DNA of 64,000 bases from Kitasatospora purpeofusca. GTDB taxonomy: Bacteria > Actinomycetota > Actinomycetes > Streptomycetales > Streptomycetaceae. The notes beneath the pieces are model-generated. The model ran no database searches. It was not told where the DNA came from and saw nothing but the letters and a program-made list of their open reading frames with translations. Within the stretch, counting starts at the first letter, position 1; the number at the start of each line of letters is the position of its first letter. The DNA is taken from positions 74,783 through 138,782 of the forward strand of contig NZ_JODS01000030.1 in the NCBI RefSeq assembly GCF_000718025.1, given 5' to 3'. Shown here piece by piece: positions 51,595 to 60,023 of this stretch. Made by a program: the position numbers and the translations under genes.

Positions 51595-52623
51595 TCAGCC
51601 CTTCGCGGGAGCCGTCAGCGAGACCAGCACCAGCTTGGTCGAGGTCCCGGTCGACTGCGGCTTCCAGCCGTCCTCGGACTTCGCCTTCCGCCAGATCCGG
51701 CCGTCGTAGGCGACGGTCTCGATGCCGAGCCGCTGCGCCTGGGCCACCGCCCAGTGCGCCACCGCCCAGCCGTTCTGCCGTTCGGCCTCCGGCCCGGAGT
51801 CGGTGGACGCGGTCGGGTCCGGGGTCAGCGAGACGGCGTTCTCGGCGCCCTTCACCGTGGACGTGTAGCCGGCCGCCGGGGTCACCGTCCGGCCGAACTC
51901 GCGGCGGACCCGGTCGCTCAGCACCTGCGTCCGGTCCGGGCGTGCCGCCGCCGTCGCGCCGTCGGTCGGCGCGGCCCCGGCCGGGGCCGGCGAGGAGTCC
52001 TCCGCGTCGGTCTCCGGCGCCGCGAAGTCGTGCACCACGCAGTTCAGCGCGGCCGCCTCCCGGCCGGTCAGGGCCGAGGCCAGCAGGGTGGCCTTGGTCT
52101 CGTGCTTGGCGTAGGCCTGCGGGTAGCCGCTCTTCTGCACCTGCTGGGCCGCGTCGGTCAGCGGCAGCCGGGTGTAGCCGGGCACCTTCACCAGGCCGTC
52201 CAGGAACTTGTTGGTCGCGTAGACCGGGTCCAGGATCTGCTGCACGGTGCCCCAGCCCTGCGAGGGCCGCTGCTGGAACAGGCCCACCGAGTCCCGGTCG
52301 CCGCCGGCCAGGTTGCGGATCTTGGACTCCTGCATCGCGGTGGCCAGCGAGATGGTCACCGCCCGGTCCGGCAGGCCGCGCGCGTGCGCGACGGCGGCGA
52401 TGGTGGCGGCGTTGGCGGCCTGCGGGAGCTCCAGGGTCCCTTCGCCGGCCGGGGTCTTCACCGAGCAGCCCTCGGGGGTCAGCAGCTTCTGGTCGCGCAG
52501 CCAGTAGAGCCCCACGGCGACCACGGTCAGCACCAGCAGGACGATCAGCACCGCGCGCACCGGCCTGCGGCGCCGCGGGGGCGCCGCGTCACCGTCCCCG
52601 CCGCCGCTCTTCCGCCTGGCCAC
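51595..52623 (-). CDS. Membrane-anchored lysozyme-like (GH23-fold) protein
   Basis: A 342-residue protein with a basic N terminus and one helix (about 23-42, [21 protein letters not shown]), so the bulk is outside the cell. Residues about 70-175 ([40 protein letters not shown]) resemble the lytic transglycosylase/lysozyme fold, with a possible catalytic glutamate in MQES. Relatives in streptomycetes are often labelled heavy metal transporter; nothing here supports transport. The GTG at 52623 is chosen because GGAGAGG lies 7 nt upstream. Cell-wall hydrolysis is an inference. Confidence 0.65.
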   Translation of the reverse strand: MARRKSGGGDGDAAPPRRRRPVRAVLIVLLVLTVVAVGLYWLRDQKLLTPEGCSVKTPAGEGTLELPQAANAATIAAVAHARGLPDRAVTISLATAMQESKIRNLAGGDRDSVGLFQQRPSQGWGTVQQILDPVYATNKFLDGLVKVPGYTRLPLTDAAQQVQKSGYPQAYAKHETKATLLASALTGREAAALNCVVHDFAAPETDAEDSSPAPAGAAPTDGATAAARPDRTQVLSDRVRREFGRTVTPAAGYTSTVKGAENAVSLTPDPTASTDSGPEAERQNGWAVAHWAVAQAQRLGIETVAYDGRIWRKAKSEDGWKPQSTGTSTKLVLVSLTAPAKG

Positions 52624-52777
52624 CGCCGCCCCTCTCCACCGAGCACTCCGAACCGACACCGTACCCACTCGGACGGGTGTGCGGCGGCGGACGGTTGCCC
52701 CCGGACCGCACCGAAGCCGTCACAGGCCGGCCACGGCCCGGTTCCGTCGGGGGAGCCGTACGGGGTTCGGACGGGAC

Positions 52778-52791
52778 TAGGCTGGACGACC
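52778..52791 (+). promoter_or_regulatory. Leaderless-type -10 box of dapE
   Basis: TAGGCT at 52778-52783, 8 nt before the ATG at 52792. No ribosome-binding site. Confidence 0.5.
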
Positions 52792-53865
52792 ATGAGCAGC
52801 TCGAAGACGCCCCTTGACCTCACCCTCGACGGCGGCGCGCTGACCGCCCAGCTGGTCGACTTCCCCTCCGTCAGCGGCGACGAGCAGGCGCTCGCCGACG
52901 CGGTCGAGGAGGCCCTGCGGGCCCTCCCGCACCTGACCGTCGACCGCTACGGCAACAACGTCGTCGCCCGCACGAACCTCGGCCGCGCCGAACGGGTCCT
53001 GCTCGCCGGCCACATCGACACCGTGCCGATCGCCGACAACCTGCCCTCCTGGGTCGAGGGCGACCTGCTCTTCGGCTGCGGCACCTCGGACATGAAGTCC
53101 GGCGTCGCCGTCCAGCTCCGGCTCGCGGCCACCCTGCCCGAGCCCAACCGGGACCTCACCTTCGTCTTCTACGACTGCGAGGAGGTGGAGGCCCACCGCA
53201 ACGGCCTCGGCCACCTCGCCCAGGCCCACCCCGACTGGCTGGCCGCCGACTTCGCGGTGCTGATGGAGCCCAGCGGGGCGGTCGTCGAGGGCGGCTGCCA
53301 GGGCACCCTGCGCGCCCAGGTCCGGCTCACCGGCGTCCGGGCCCACTCGGCCCGCAGCTGGCTCGGCGACAACGCCATCCACCACGCCGGCGAGGTGCTG
53401 CGCCGGCTCTCCGAGTACCGGGCGCGCAAGGTCGACATCGACGGCCTGGAGTACCACGAGGGCCTCAACGCGGTGCGGATCGACGGCGGCGTGGCCGGCA
53501 ACGTGATCCCCGACGAGTGCGTGGTGACGGTCAACTTCCGCTTCGCGCCGGACCGCGACGAGGCCGAGGCGGAGAAGCACGTGCGCGAGGTCCTCGACGG
53601 CTTCGAGGTCACCGTCACCGACTTCGCCCCGGGCGCGCTGCCCGGTCTCAACCAGCCGGCCGCCAAGGCCTTCCTCGCCGCCACCGGCGGCACCGCCCGC
53701 GCCAAGTTCGGCTGGACCGACGTGGCCCGCTTCAGCGCGCTCGGCGTCCCGGCGGTCAACTACGGCCCGGGCGACCCGAACATGGCGCACAAGCGCGACG
53801 AGCACTGCTCGCTGAGCGCGATCGCCGAGACCGAGGAGCGGCTGCGCGCCTGGCTGACGGCCTGA
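52792..53865 (+). CDS. dapE: Succinyl-diaminopimelate desuccinylase DapE
   Basis: A 357-residue M20 zinc peptidase that releases L,L-diaminopimelate for lysine and peptidoglycan. The first metal site is [14 protein letters not shown], the bridging aspartate is in [12 protein letters not shown], the catalytic glutamate pair in [14 protein letters not shown], a further ligand in LMEPSG, and the last histidine in [10 protein letters not shown]. The dimerisation domain ([22 protein letters not shown]) is present. The start is fixed by the TAGGCT box. It diverges from the membrane-anchored lysozyme-like gene. Confidence 0.94.
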   Translation: MSSSKTPLDLTLDGGALTAQLVDFPSVSGDEQALADAVEEALRALPHLTVDRYGNNVVARTNLGRAERVLLAGHIDTVPIADNLPSWVEGDLLFGCGTSDMKSGVAVQLRLAATLPEPNRDLTFVFYDCEEVEAHRNGLGHLAQAHPDWLAADFAVLMEPSGAVVEGGCQGTLRAQVRLTGVRAHSARSWLGDNAIHHAGEVLRRLSEYRARKVDIDGLEYHEGLNAVRIDGGVAGNVIPDECVVTVNFRFAPDRDEAEAEKHVREVLDGFEVTVTDFAPGALPGLNQPAAKAFLAATGGTARAKFGWTDVARFSALGVPAVNYGPGDPNMAHKRDEHCSLSAIAETEERLRAWLTA

Positions 53866-53871
53866 ACCCGG

Positions 53872-53911
53872 CGGACGGCCGGACCGGTCCCGCGGCCGGT
53901 CCGACCGTCCG
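53872..53911 (+). terminator. Hairpin terminator after dapE
   Basis: 16-bp stem with one mismatch (53872-53887 with 53896-53911) just after the dapE stop. Confidence 0.65.
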
Positions 53912-53986
53912 ACCATCGGCCGAACGCCATCTTCCGGTTGCCCAACCGACCTTCCACCGTTGCCTGAAAAAGGGGAGGCAGGGGCG

Positions 53987-53998
53987 TAGGGTTTCGTC
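53987..53998 (+). promoter_or_regulatory. Leaderless-type -10 box of the LOG gene
   Basis: TAGGGT at 53987-53992, 6 nt before the ATG at 53999. CTGAAA 17 nt further upstream is a possible -35. Confidence 0.5.
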
Positions 53999-54808
53999 AT
54001 GACAGGCACTGGAGACGAAAAGCACTACGGCCACGGTCCTGAGCAGGTGGGCGAGCCGCGCCCGAAGAAGGCGTGGCCCGAGAAGCAGAAGGGCCCGGTG
54101 CTGGTGCGCCGGGACCAGGTCGGCGAGAGCACCACGGACCAGCGGCTGCTGGACACCACCGGCCCGACCGACTGGCTGCACACCGACCCCTGGCGGGTCC
54201 TGCGGATCACCTCGGAATTCGTCGAGGGCTTCGGCGCGCTCGCCGAACTCCCGCCCGCGATCAGTGTCTTCGGCTCCGCGCGGACCCCGGTCGACTCGCC
54301 CGAGTACGCCGCGGGCGTGGCGATCGGCCGGGCCCTGGTGGAGGCCGGCTTCGCGGTGATCACCGGTGGCGGCCCGGGCGCGATGGAGGCGGCCAACCGC
54401 GGCGCCTCGGACGCCGGCGGCCTCAGCGTCGGGCTCGGCATCGAGCTGCCCTTCGAGCAGGGGCTCAACGAGTTCGTCGACCTCGGGCTGAACTTCCGTT
54501 ACTTCTTCGTCCGCAAGACGATGTTCGTGAAGTACTCGCAGGGCTTCGTCGTCCTGCCCGGCGGCCTCGGCACCCTGGACGAGCTGTTCGAGGCGCTCAC
54601 CCTGGTGCAGACGAAGAAGGTCACCCGCTTCCCGGTGATCCTCTTCGGCAGCGCGTACTGGGGCGGGCTGGTCGACTGGCTGCGGAACACCCTGGTCGCC
54701 CAGGGCAAGGCCGCCCCGCACGACCTGGAGCTCTTCCACGTGACCGACGACATCGACGAGGTCATGAAGATCCTCGCCGACGCCCGCCGGCCCGTGAACG
54801 AGATCTAG
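53999..54808 (+). CDS. LOG-family (TIGR00730) nucleotide phosphoribohydrolase
   Basis: A 269-residue Rossmann-fold protein. The two LOG motifs are visible: GGGPGAMEAANRGA (about residues 122-135) and LPGGLGTLDELFEAL. LOG proteins cleave AMP-like nucleotides to base and ribose 5-phosphate; in plants and some actinobacteria this activates cytokinins. A basic N-terminal extension of about 60 residues (HGPEQVGEPRPKKAWPEKQKGPVL) is typical of streptomycetes. The gene sits between dapE and folP2, an order also found in mycobacteria. The start is fixed by the TAGGGT box. Confidence 0.88.
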   Translation: MTGTGDEKHYGHGPEQVGEPRPKKAWPEKQKGPVLVRRDQVGESTTDQRLLDTTGPTDWLHTDPWRVLRITSEFVEGFGALAELPPAISVFGSARTPVDSPEYAAGVAIGRALVEAGFAVITGGGPGAMEAANRGASDAGGLSVGLGIELPFEQGLNEFVDLGLNFRYFFVRKTMFVKYSQGFVVLPGGLGTLDELFEALTLVQTKKVTRFPVILFGSAYWGGLVDWLRNTLVAQGKAAPHDLELFHVTDDIDEVMKILADARRPVNEI

Positions 54809-54845
54809 GCGCCTCCCAGGACCCGGGAGGGGCCCCCGGTGGCCC

Positions 54846-55709
54846 CTACGCCAGCCCCCGGCGGGCCACGGCCGGCGGGCGGGTGCCGCGGATCGAGGCG
54901 ACCATGTCGAGCACCTGCCGGGTCTCCGCCACCTGGTGCACCCGGTACACCTGGGCGCCCAGCCAGGCGGAGACCGCCGTGGTCGCCAGGGTGCCGAGCA
55001 GCCGCTCGTCCACCGGCCGGTCCAGCGTCTCGCCGACGAAGTCCTTGTTCGACAGCGACACCAGCACCGGGAAGCCGGTCGCGGTCATCTCCGGCAGCCG
55101 CCGGGTCGCCTCCAGCGAGTGCCGGGTGTTCTTCCCGAAGTCGTGCCCCGGGTCGATCAGCACCGCGTCCCGCCGCACACCCAGCTCCACCGCCCGCTCG
55201 GCCAGCCCGACGGTCACCCGCAGGATGTCCGCCATCACGTCCTGGTAGCCGGCCCGGTGCGGCCGGGTGCGCGGCTCCGCGCCGCCGGCGTGCGTGCAGA
55301 CCAGCCCGACGTCGTGCCGGGCGGCCACCTCGGCCAGCCGCGGGTCGACCCCGCCCCAGGCGTCGTTCAGCAGGTCGGCGCCGACCTCGCAGACCGCCTC
55401 GCCGACCTCGTGCCGCCAGGTGTCCACACTGATCACGGCCTCGGGGTGGCGCTTGCGCAGCTCCGCCACGAACGGCACCGTGCGCCGCAGCTCCTCCTCG
55501 ACCGTCACCTCGTCACCCGGCCCGGCCTTCACCCCGCCGATGTCGAGGATCGCCGCGCCCTGCGCCATCGCGCGGTCGGCGGCCTCGAACGCGGCCTCGT
55601 CGGCGAAGGTCGAGCCCTTGTCGAAGAACGAGTCCGGTGTGCGGTTGACGATCGCCATGATCACAAGCTCGTCGTCGCCGAATTCCCGTGGTCCCAGGCG
55701 CAGTGCCAC
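54846..55709 (-). CDS. folP2: Dihydropteroate synthase-like protein, FolP2 type
   Basis: A 287-residue TIM-barrel protein of the DHPS family. VIMAIVNRTPDSFFDKG, GAAILDIGGVKAGPG, SVDTWRHEVGEA and LIDPGHDFGKNTRHSLE correspond to the pterin-binding loops. True FolP1 proteins usually have N-x-T-P-D-S-F-x-D-G and D-I-G-G-E-S-T-R; here the second motif lacks the STR, as in mycobacterial FolP2, which does not replace the folate enzyme. The real reaction is unknown. GTG start at 55709 with AAGGAGAG 4 nt upstream. It converges on the LOG gene; the DivIVA-like and tag genes lie on the other side, the same neighbours as in mycobacteria. Confidence 0.85.
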   Translation of the reverse strand: MALRLGPREFGDDELVIMAIVNRTPDSFFDKGSTFADEAAFEAADRAMAQGAAILDIGGVKAGPGDEVTVEEELRRTVPFVAELRKRHPEAVISVDTWRHEVGEAVCEVGADLLNDAWGGVDPRLAEVAARHDVGLVCTHAGGAEPRTRPHRAGYQDVMADILRVTVGLAERAVELGVRRDAVLIDPGHDFGKNTRHSLEATRRLPEMTATGFPVLVSLSNKDFVGETLDRPVDERLLGTLATTAVSAWLGAQVYRVHQVAETRQVLDMVASIRGTRPPAVARRGLA

Positions 55710-55816
55710 CGATCTCTCCTTAACAGCTGCCGCGGGTGCGATGATGGCCCCCCCGGCCCATCGGGACCATGATCCCACTCCTGTCGGGGCCGGCCGGAGA
55801 ATCGGGAGGACCGCTC

Positions 55817-56263
55817 GTGTTCTGGGTGATCGTGGTGGCCATGGCCGTAGTGGTCGGCGGTGCCGCGCTGGTGGCGCTGGGCGGCGGCGGTTCGCTGCCC
55901 GAGGCCGTGCAGGACCGGATCTCCGCCCGGCTGCCGCAGGACCGCCCGCTGGGCCGGGCCGACGTGGACGCGCTGCGCCTGCCGATGGCCCTGCGCGGCT
56001 ACCGGATGGACGAGGTGGACGACGTCCTCGACCGGCTGGGCGCCGAACTCGCGCACCGGGACGCCCGGATCGCCGAGCTGGAGGCGCTGGCCGCCGTGCG
56101 CGGCGCCGTCGAGGCGGCCGACGGCCCCGAGCCCGGCGCCGAACCACTGCCCGGGCTGGAGGAGTTCGCCCTGGTGGTCGAGCCCGCCGTCGCCCTCACC
56201 AAGTCCGCCGCAGCCCCCGCGGCCCGCGGTCCCGAGGACGCCGTGCCGGACGGGGAGCGGTGA
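55817..56263 (+). CDS. Membrane-anchored DivIVA-domain protein
   Basis: A 148-residue protein with one N-terminal helix (FWVIVVAMAVVVGGAALVAL) and a cytoplasmic part. Residues about 48-75 (ADVDALRLPMALRGYRMDEVDDVLDRLGAEL) match the N-terminal membrane-targeting segment of DivIVA, followed by a short coiled coil and an acidic Ala-rich tail. It may attach to curved membrane as DivIVA does. The GTG at 55817 has GGGAGGA 7 nt upstream. It overlaps tag by GTGA, so the two are co-translated. Confidence 0.78.
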   Translation: MFWVIVVAMAVVVGGAALVALGGGGSLPEAVQDRISARLPQDRPLGRADVDALRLPMALRGYRMDEVDDVLDRLGAELAHRDARIAELEALAAVRGAVEAADGPEPGAEPLPGLEEFALVVEPAVALTKSAAAPAARGPEDAVPDGER

Positions 56264-56862
56264 GCGCCGGCACCGGCGCCGTCCTGGGGGCGGACGGCCT
56301 GCGCCGCTGCGCCTGGGGCGATTCGGCGGACGACTACCGGGTCTACCACGACACCGAGTGGGGCCGCCCGGTGCGCGGCGACGACGCCCTGTTCGAGCGG
56401 GTCTGCCTGGAGGCCTTCCAGTCCGGTCTGTCCTGGATCACCATCCTGCGCCGCCGCGAGGGCTTCCGGGCCGCCTTCGCCGGCTTCTCGATCGCCGAGG
56501 TCGCCGAGTTCGGCCCCGCCGACGTCGAGCGGCTGCTCGCGGACACCGGGATCATCCGCAACCGGGCCAAGATCGAGGCCTCGATCACCAACGCCCGGGT
56601 CGCTCGCGAGCTCGACGGCGGACTGGACGCGCTGATCTGGGGGTTCGCCGGGGACCCGGACCGGCCGGCGCCCCGCAGCCTGGACGAGGTGCCGGCCGTC
56701 ACGCCCGAGTCGACGGCGCTCGCCAAGACCCTGAAGAAGGCCGGCTTCCGGTTCGTCGGCCCGACCACCGCGTACGCGCTGATGCAGGCCTGCGGACTGG
56801 TGGACGACCACCTCGCCGACTGCCACGTCCGCACGGCGTCCGCGGGCCCGGGCCGGGCCTGA
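56260..56862 (+). CDS. tag: DNA-3-methyladenine glycosylase I
   Basis: A 200-residue helix-hairpin-helix repair enzyme that removes 3-methyladenine from alkylated DNA. RRCAWGDSADDYRVYHDTEWGRPVRGDDALFE is the family N terminus with the zinc cysteine and histidine. QSGLSWITILRRREGFR and GPTTAYALMQACGLVDDHLADCH are the substrate pocket and final zinc ligands. It is coupled to the DivIVA-like gene by a 4-nt overlap. The combination of membrane protein and repair enzyme is conserved in actinobacteria, but the reason is unknown. Confidence 0.94.
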   Translation: MSAGTGAVLGADGLRRCAWGDSADDYRVYHDTEWGRPVRGDDALFERVCLEAFQSGLSWITILRRREGFRAAFAGFSIAEVAEFGPADVERLLADTGIIRNRAKIEASITNARVARELDGGLDALIWGFAGDPDRPAPRSLDEVPAVTPESTALAKTLKKAGFRFVGPTTAYALMQACGLVDDHLADCHVRTASAGPGRA

Positions 56863-56907
56863 ATCCGGGCCTGAACCAGGGCACGCGGGGCCGACGCTCC
56901 AGGGCCC

Positions 56908-57708
56908 CTAGCGGCCCAGGTAGGCCGGCTTCTCCTTGGCGATGAAGGCGCGGACCGCGATCCGGTGGTCCTCGCTCGCGCCGGCCAGGGTCTGCAGCTC
57001 GTCCTCCTTGTCGAGCAGCTCGCTCAGCGAGTGCGAGGCGCCGTACGCCAGCGACTCCTTGATCGCGCCGTACGCCACCGTCGGGCCCTCGGCCAGCTCC
57101 TTGGCGAACACCCGGGCGGTGGCGGCCAGTTCGGCGGCCGGCACGACCTTGGTGGCCAGGCCCAGCTCCATCGCCTCGGCCGCCTTCACGGTGCGCGGCA
57201 GCATCAGCAGCTCGGTCGCCCGGGCGTGGCCGACCAGCCGCGGCAGGGTCCAGGAGGCCCCGGAGTCGGCGGTCAGCGCGATCCCGGCGAACGCGGTGTT
57301 GAAGCCCGCGGTGTCCGCCACGATCCGGAAGTCGCAGGCGAAGGCCAGCGAGGCGCCCGCCCCGGCCGCCACCCCGCCGACCGCGGCCACCGTCGGCTTG
57401 CGCATCCCGGCCAGCGCCCGCAGCAGCGGGTTGTAGTGCTCGGCCACGGTCCGCAGCGCGCCCTCGCCGGTCTCCTCGGCCCGCTTCAGCAGGCCCAGGT
57501 GCTCCTTGAGGTCCTGTCCGACGCAGAACGCCCGGTCGCCCGCGCCGGTCAGCAGCACCGCGCGCACGGCCGGGTCCTCGGCGGCGGCGGTCACGGTGTC
57601 ACGCAGCGCCACCTTGGTCGGGACGTCCAGCGCGTTCATCGCCCCGGGGCGGTTGATCGTGATGACGGCAAGGCCGCCGTCCAGCTCGTACAGCACCGAA
57701 TCGGACAT
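56908..57708 (-). CDS. Enoyl-CoA hydratase/isomerase family protein
   Basis: A 266-residue crotonase-fold enzyme. AFCVGQDLKEH and AAVGGVAAGAGASLAFACDF form the oxyanion hole; the FNTAFAGIALTADSGASWTLPRLVG segment carries a D in place of one of the classical catalytic glutamates, as in PaaG/PaaB-type hydratase-isomerases. Substrates may be phenylacetate-derived or fatty acyl-CoAs. No phenylacetate genes are nearby. ATG at 57708 with GGGAG 9 nt upstream. It converges on tag. Confidence 0.9.
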   Translation of the reverse strand: MSDSVLYELDGGLAVITINRPGAMNALDVPTKVALRDTVTAAAEDPAVRAVLLTGAGDRAFCVGQDLKEHLGLLKRAEETGEGALRTVAEHYNPLLRALAGMRKPTVAAVGGVAAGAGASLAFACDFRIVADTAGFNTAFAGIALTADSGASWTLPRLVGHARATELLMLPRTVKAAEAMELGLATKVVPAAELAATARVFAKELAEGPTVAYGAIKESLAYGASHSLSELLDKEDELQTLAGASEDHRIAVRAFIAKEKPAYLGR

Positions 57709-57997
57709 GGACGAGAGCTCCCTTGCTCGTGGTCGTGGGCTGCCAGGATGCCGGAGCCCCGGCCCGCCTGGGGAGTGTGAGGTATCGCACCTTCCGGTGG
57801 CGTACGGAGCGGCGCCGCGCCGGGGCTTATGCCGGTTATTGGGAGGGATTGCGGCGGTCCGGACGAGGTTGCACCGAGAGTGATGTTGGTCATCAGGCCG
57901 TGGCATGCGGGATAATGGCTTCCGATCAATGCGTTCGATACCGGCGGTGGACGGACTGCCGGTGCGTAGCTGAGCGGTTGCAGGAAGGGGAACGAGC
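57709..57997 (+). promoter_or_regulatory. Divergent gap with promoter for the DUF3117 gene
   Basis: A 289-bp gene-free gap, AT-richer in the middle. TTGGTC (57886-57891), a 19-bp spacer and GATAAT (57911-57916) form a plausible promoter giving a leader of about 75 nt. GGAAGGGG lies 8 nt before the ATG at 57998. The minus-strand promoter for the hydratase is not clear. Confidence 0.4.
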
Positions 57998-58165
57998 ATG
58001 GCGGCCATGAAGCCGCGGACGGGTGACGGCCCGCTCGAAGTCACCAAAGAGGGGCGGGGCATCATCATGCGCGTTCCGCTCGAAGGCGGCGGACGCCTCG
58101 TGGTGGAGCTCACGCCCGACGAGGCCCACGCCCTCGGCGAGGCCCTGAAGAAGGCCTGCGGCTGA
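57998..58165 (+). CDS. DUF3117 small protein
   Basis: A 55-residue protein that begins [20 protein letters not shown] and has the strand pair [19 protein letters not shown] followed by the helix [15 protein letters not shown]. These features match DUF3117, a small cytoplasmic family found throughout actinobacteria whose function is unknown. The length is that of the whole family. The start is supported by GGAAGGGG and by the family N terminus. Followed by a strong hairpin. Confidence 0.9.
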   Translation: MAAMKPRTGDGPLEVTKEGRGIIMRVPLEGGGRLVVELTPDEAHALGEALKKACG

Positions 58166-58203
58166 CCGCAGCAGGTGCTCGCCATCTCCTGGAGATGTGC
58201 CGC

Positions 58204-58242
58204 CGGGCCCGGGTACGACCATCGCGTCGTCCCGGGCCCGGT
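58204..58242. terminator. Bidirectional terminator after DUF3117
   Basis: 16-bp stem with one bulged T (58204-58220 with 58227-58242), loop CATCGC. It lies between the DUF3117 gene and the convergent O-methyltransferase. Confidence 0.75.
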
Positions 58243-58295
58243 ACGTTCCGCCCCCGGGCCCGGTCCGGCCGCGTTCCGGCGGCCGCGCGCCGCCG

Positions 58296-58928
58296 CTAGC
58301 GCTTCACGGCGCAGAGCAGCCCGTCCGACACCGGCAGCAGCGCGGGCAGCAGGGCGTCGCTCTCCCGGACGTCCCGGACGAGGTCGCGCATCGATCTGGT
58401 CCGCGGGTCCTGGAGCTCCGGTTCGGCCAGACGGCCCTCCTGGAACACGCCCTCGAAGCAGACCAGCCCGCCCGGCCGCAGCAGCCGCAGCGACTCCTCC
58501 AGGTAGGAGCCGGACTCCGCCGGGTCCCCGTCGCAGAACACCAGGTCGTACTGGCCGTCGGCGAGCCTGGGCAGCACCTCCAGGGCCCGGCCCGGTATGA
58601 ACCGCGACCGGTTGGCCGCGAACCCGGCGGCCTGGTAGGCCTCCTTCGCCAGCTGCTGGCGCACCGGCTCCGAGTCGACGGTGGTGAGCACGCCGTCCGA
58701 CCGCATCCCGCGCAGCAGGTACACCCCGGAGACGCCCGTCCCGGTGCCGATCTCGGCCACCGCCTTGGCACCCGACACGGCGGCCAGCAGTCGCAGACAG
58801 GCACCGCCGCTCGGGCCGATCGCCCTGATCCCGGTGCGCGCGGACTGCGCCCGGGCGTAGGTCAGCACCGCGTCCTCGCCGACGAAGGTGTCGGCGAGCG
58901 CCGCGCGCGCGGGCCCGAACTCGCTGAT
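58296..58928 (-). CDS. O-methyltransferase (class I, Rv1220c-like)
   Basis: A methyltransferase of about 210 residues. [19 protein letters not shown] is the SAM motif I, TTVDSEP the acidic loop, and [34 protein letters not shown] the catalytic/metal region of the small O-methyltransferase family. The start is unclear: no ATG, GTG or TTG occurs in frame near the expected N terminus. An ATC codon at 58928 is preceded 5 nt upstream by AAAGAGG and fits homologues ([19 protein letters not shown]); a GTG inside the domain is the next option. In M. tuberculosis the same gene lies divergent from sigE, as here. Confidence 0.8.
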   Translation of the reverse strand: MSEFGPARAALADTFVGEDAVLTYARAQSARTGIRAIGPSGGACLRLLAAVSGAKAVAEIGTGTGVSGVYLLRGMRSDGVLTTVDSEPVRQQLAKEAYQAAGFAANRSRFIPGRALEVLPRLADGQYDLVFCDGDPAESGSYLEESLRLLRPGGLVCFEGVFQEGRLAEPELQDPRTRSMRDLVRDVRESDALLPALLPVSDGLLCAVKR

Positions 58929-59009
58929 GGCTGCCTCTTTCGGAGCCCCGGGTGGCGGCCCGGTGCCGAGCGGATGTCGATATTTCCTGCCACAGATTAC
59001 TGGCCGGGC

Positions 59010-59035
59010 GGGAACCGCGTACGGCGGCGGGCCGT
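59010..59035 (+). promoter_or_regulatory. ECF-type promoter upstream of the sigma gene
   Basis: GGAAC (59010-59014), a 17-bp spacer and CGTT (59032-59035), the consensus of SigE/SigR-like ECF promoters. It points at the sigma gene 134 bp downstream and would give an autoregulated leader of about 125 nt. Confidence 0.5.
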
Positions 59036-59168
59036 TGAGGGAGCAGGGACCGGGCGAACAGCGCGTCCCGGACACCCTCCGGGAGCCGCTTCGGCGGGCC
59101 GGACGGTGCCGCGGATACCGGAGGCGGTCCCGGACACTTCTTATCCGGGCTTGACGGGCGAGGTGGAT

Positions 59169-60023
59169 ATGGTGGTGGCCCTGCTGGGCAGAAGAGCCGA
59201 CCGAGGAGGTGTGGCCGAGGGCGACGTCCCCGTGCGGCGGCACCCCCGCGGCACCGCGTCGGCCCGTACGCCGAAGCCCGTGATGAACCAGCCTGCGCAC
59301 TCCACCCTGGACCAGCCGGCCGCCGCGCCCGAGGCGCCCGCCGGCCCCGCCGAGGCCCCCGCCCTCGCGACCTTCGCCGAGGGCCCCGACGCGCAGACCT
59401 GGACTCCGCCCAGCTGGGAGGAGATCGTCGAGGCCCACAGTGCGCGCGTCTACCGTCTCGCCTACCGGCTGACCGGTAACCAGCACGACGCCGAGGACCT
59501 CACCCAGGAGGTCTTCGTCCGGGTCTTCCGTTCGCTGTCCACGTACACCCCCGGCACGTTCGAGGGCTGGCTGCACCGGATCACCACCAACCTCTTCCTG
59601 GACATGGTCCGCCGCCGCCAGCGCATCCGCTTCGACGCGCTCGGCGACGACGCGGCGGAGCGGCTCGCCTCCCGCGAGCCCAGCCCGGCCCAGCACTTCA
59701 GCGACACCCACTTCGACGCCGACGTCCAGCACGCCCTGGACACCCTGGCGCCCGAGTTCCGTGCCGCCGTGGTGCTCTGCGACATCGAGGGCCTCTCCTA
59801 CGAGGAGATCGCCGCCACGCTCGGCGTCAAGCTCGGCACCGTCCGCAGCCGCATCCACCGCGGCCGCTCGCACCTGCGCGCCGCGCTCAAGCACCGCGCC
59901 CCCGGCTCGGCCCCCGGCCGTGAGCGCCGGGGCGGCGGCGCCGAGGAGCAGCCGGTCCCGGTCGGCGCCGCCGCCGGCGAGGCTCCGGCCGCGCCGGGCG
60001 GTCGCGGCCGGAGGCGATCGTGA
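59169..60023 (+). CDS. ECF RNA polymerase sigma factor (SigE group of mycobacteria)
   Basis: A 284-residue sigma-70 factor with only regions 2 and 4. Region 2 is [30 protein letters not shown] with the core-binding and -10 recognition helices; region 4 is [44 protein letters not shown], a helix-turn-helix for the -35 element. The first 75 residues are a disordered Pro/Ala-rich extension and the true start is uncertain (ATG 59169, GTG 59213 or ATG 59283). Neighbours (O-methyltransferase, zinc-finger anti-sigma, tatB) match the mycobacterial sigE locus, which responds to envelope stress. Its stop overlaps the anti-sigma start (GTGA). Confidence 0.9.
   Translation: MVVALLGRRADRGGVAEGDVPVRRHPRGTASARTPKPVMNQPAHSTLDQPAAAPEAPAGPAEAPALATFAEGPDAQTWTPPSWEEIVEAHSARVYRLAYRLTGNQHDAEDLTQEVFVRVFRSLSTYTPGTFEGWLHRITTNLFLDMVRRRQRIRFDALGDDAAERLASREPSPAQHFSDTHFDADVQHALDTLAPEFRAAVVLCDIEGLSYEEIAATLGVKLGTVRSRIHRGRSHLRAALKHRAPGSAPGRERRGGGAEEQPVPVGAAAGEAPAAPGGRGRRRS

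Noticed and set aside
51595..52623. Heavy metal transporter
   Set aside because: There is one membrane helix and no metal-binding motif; the outer domain looks lysozyme-like.
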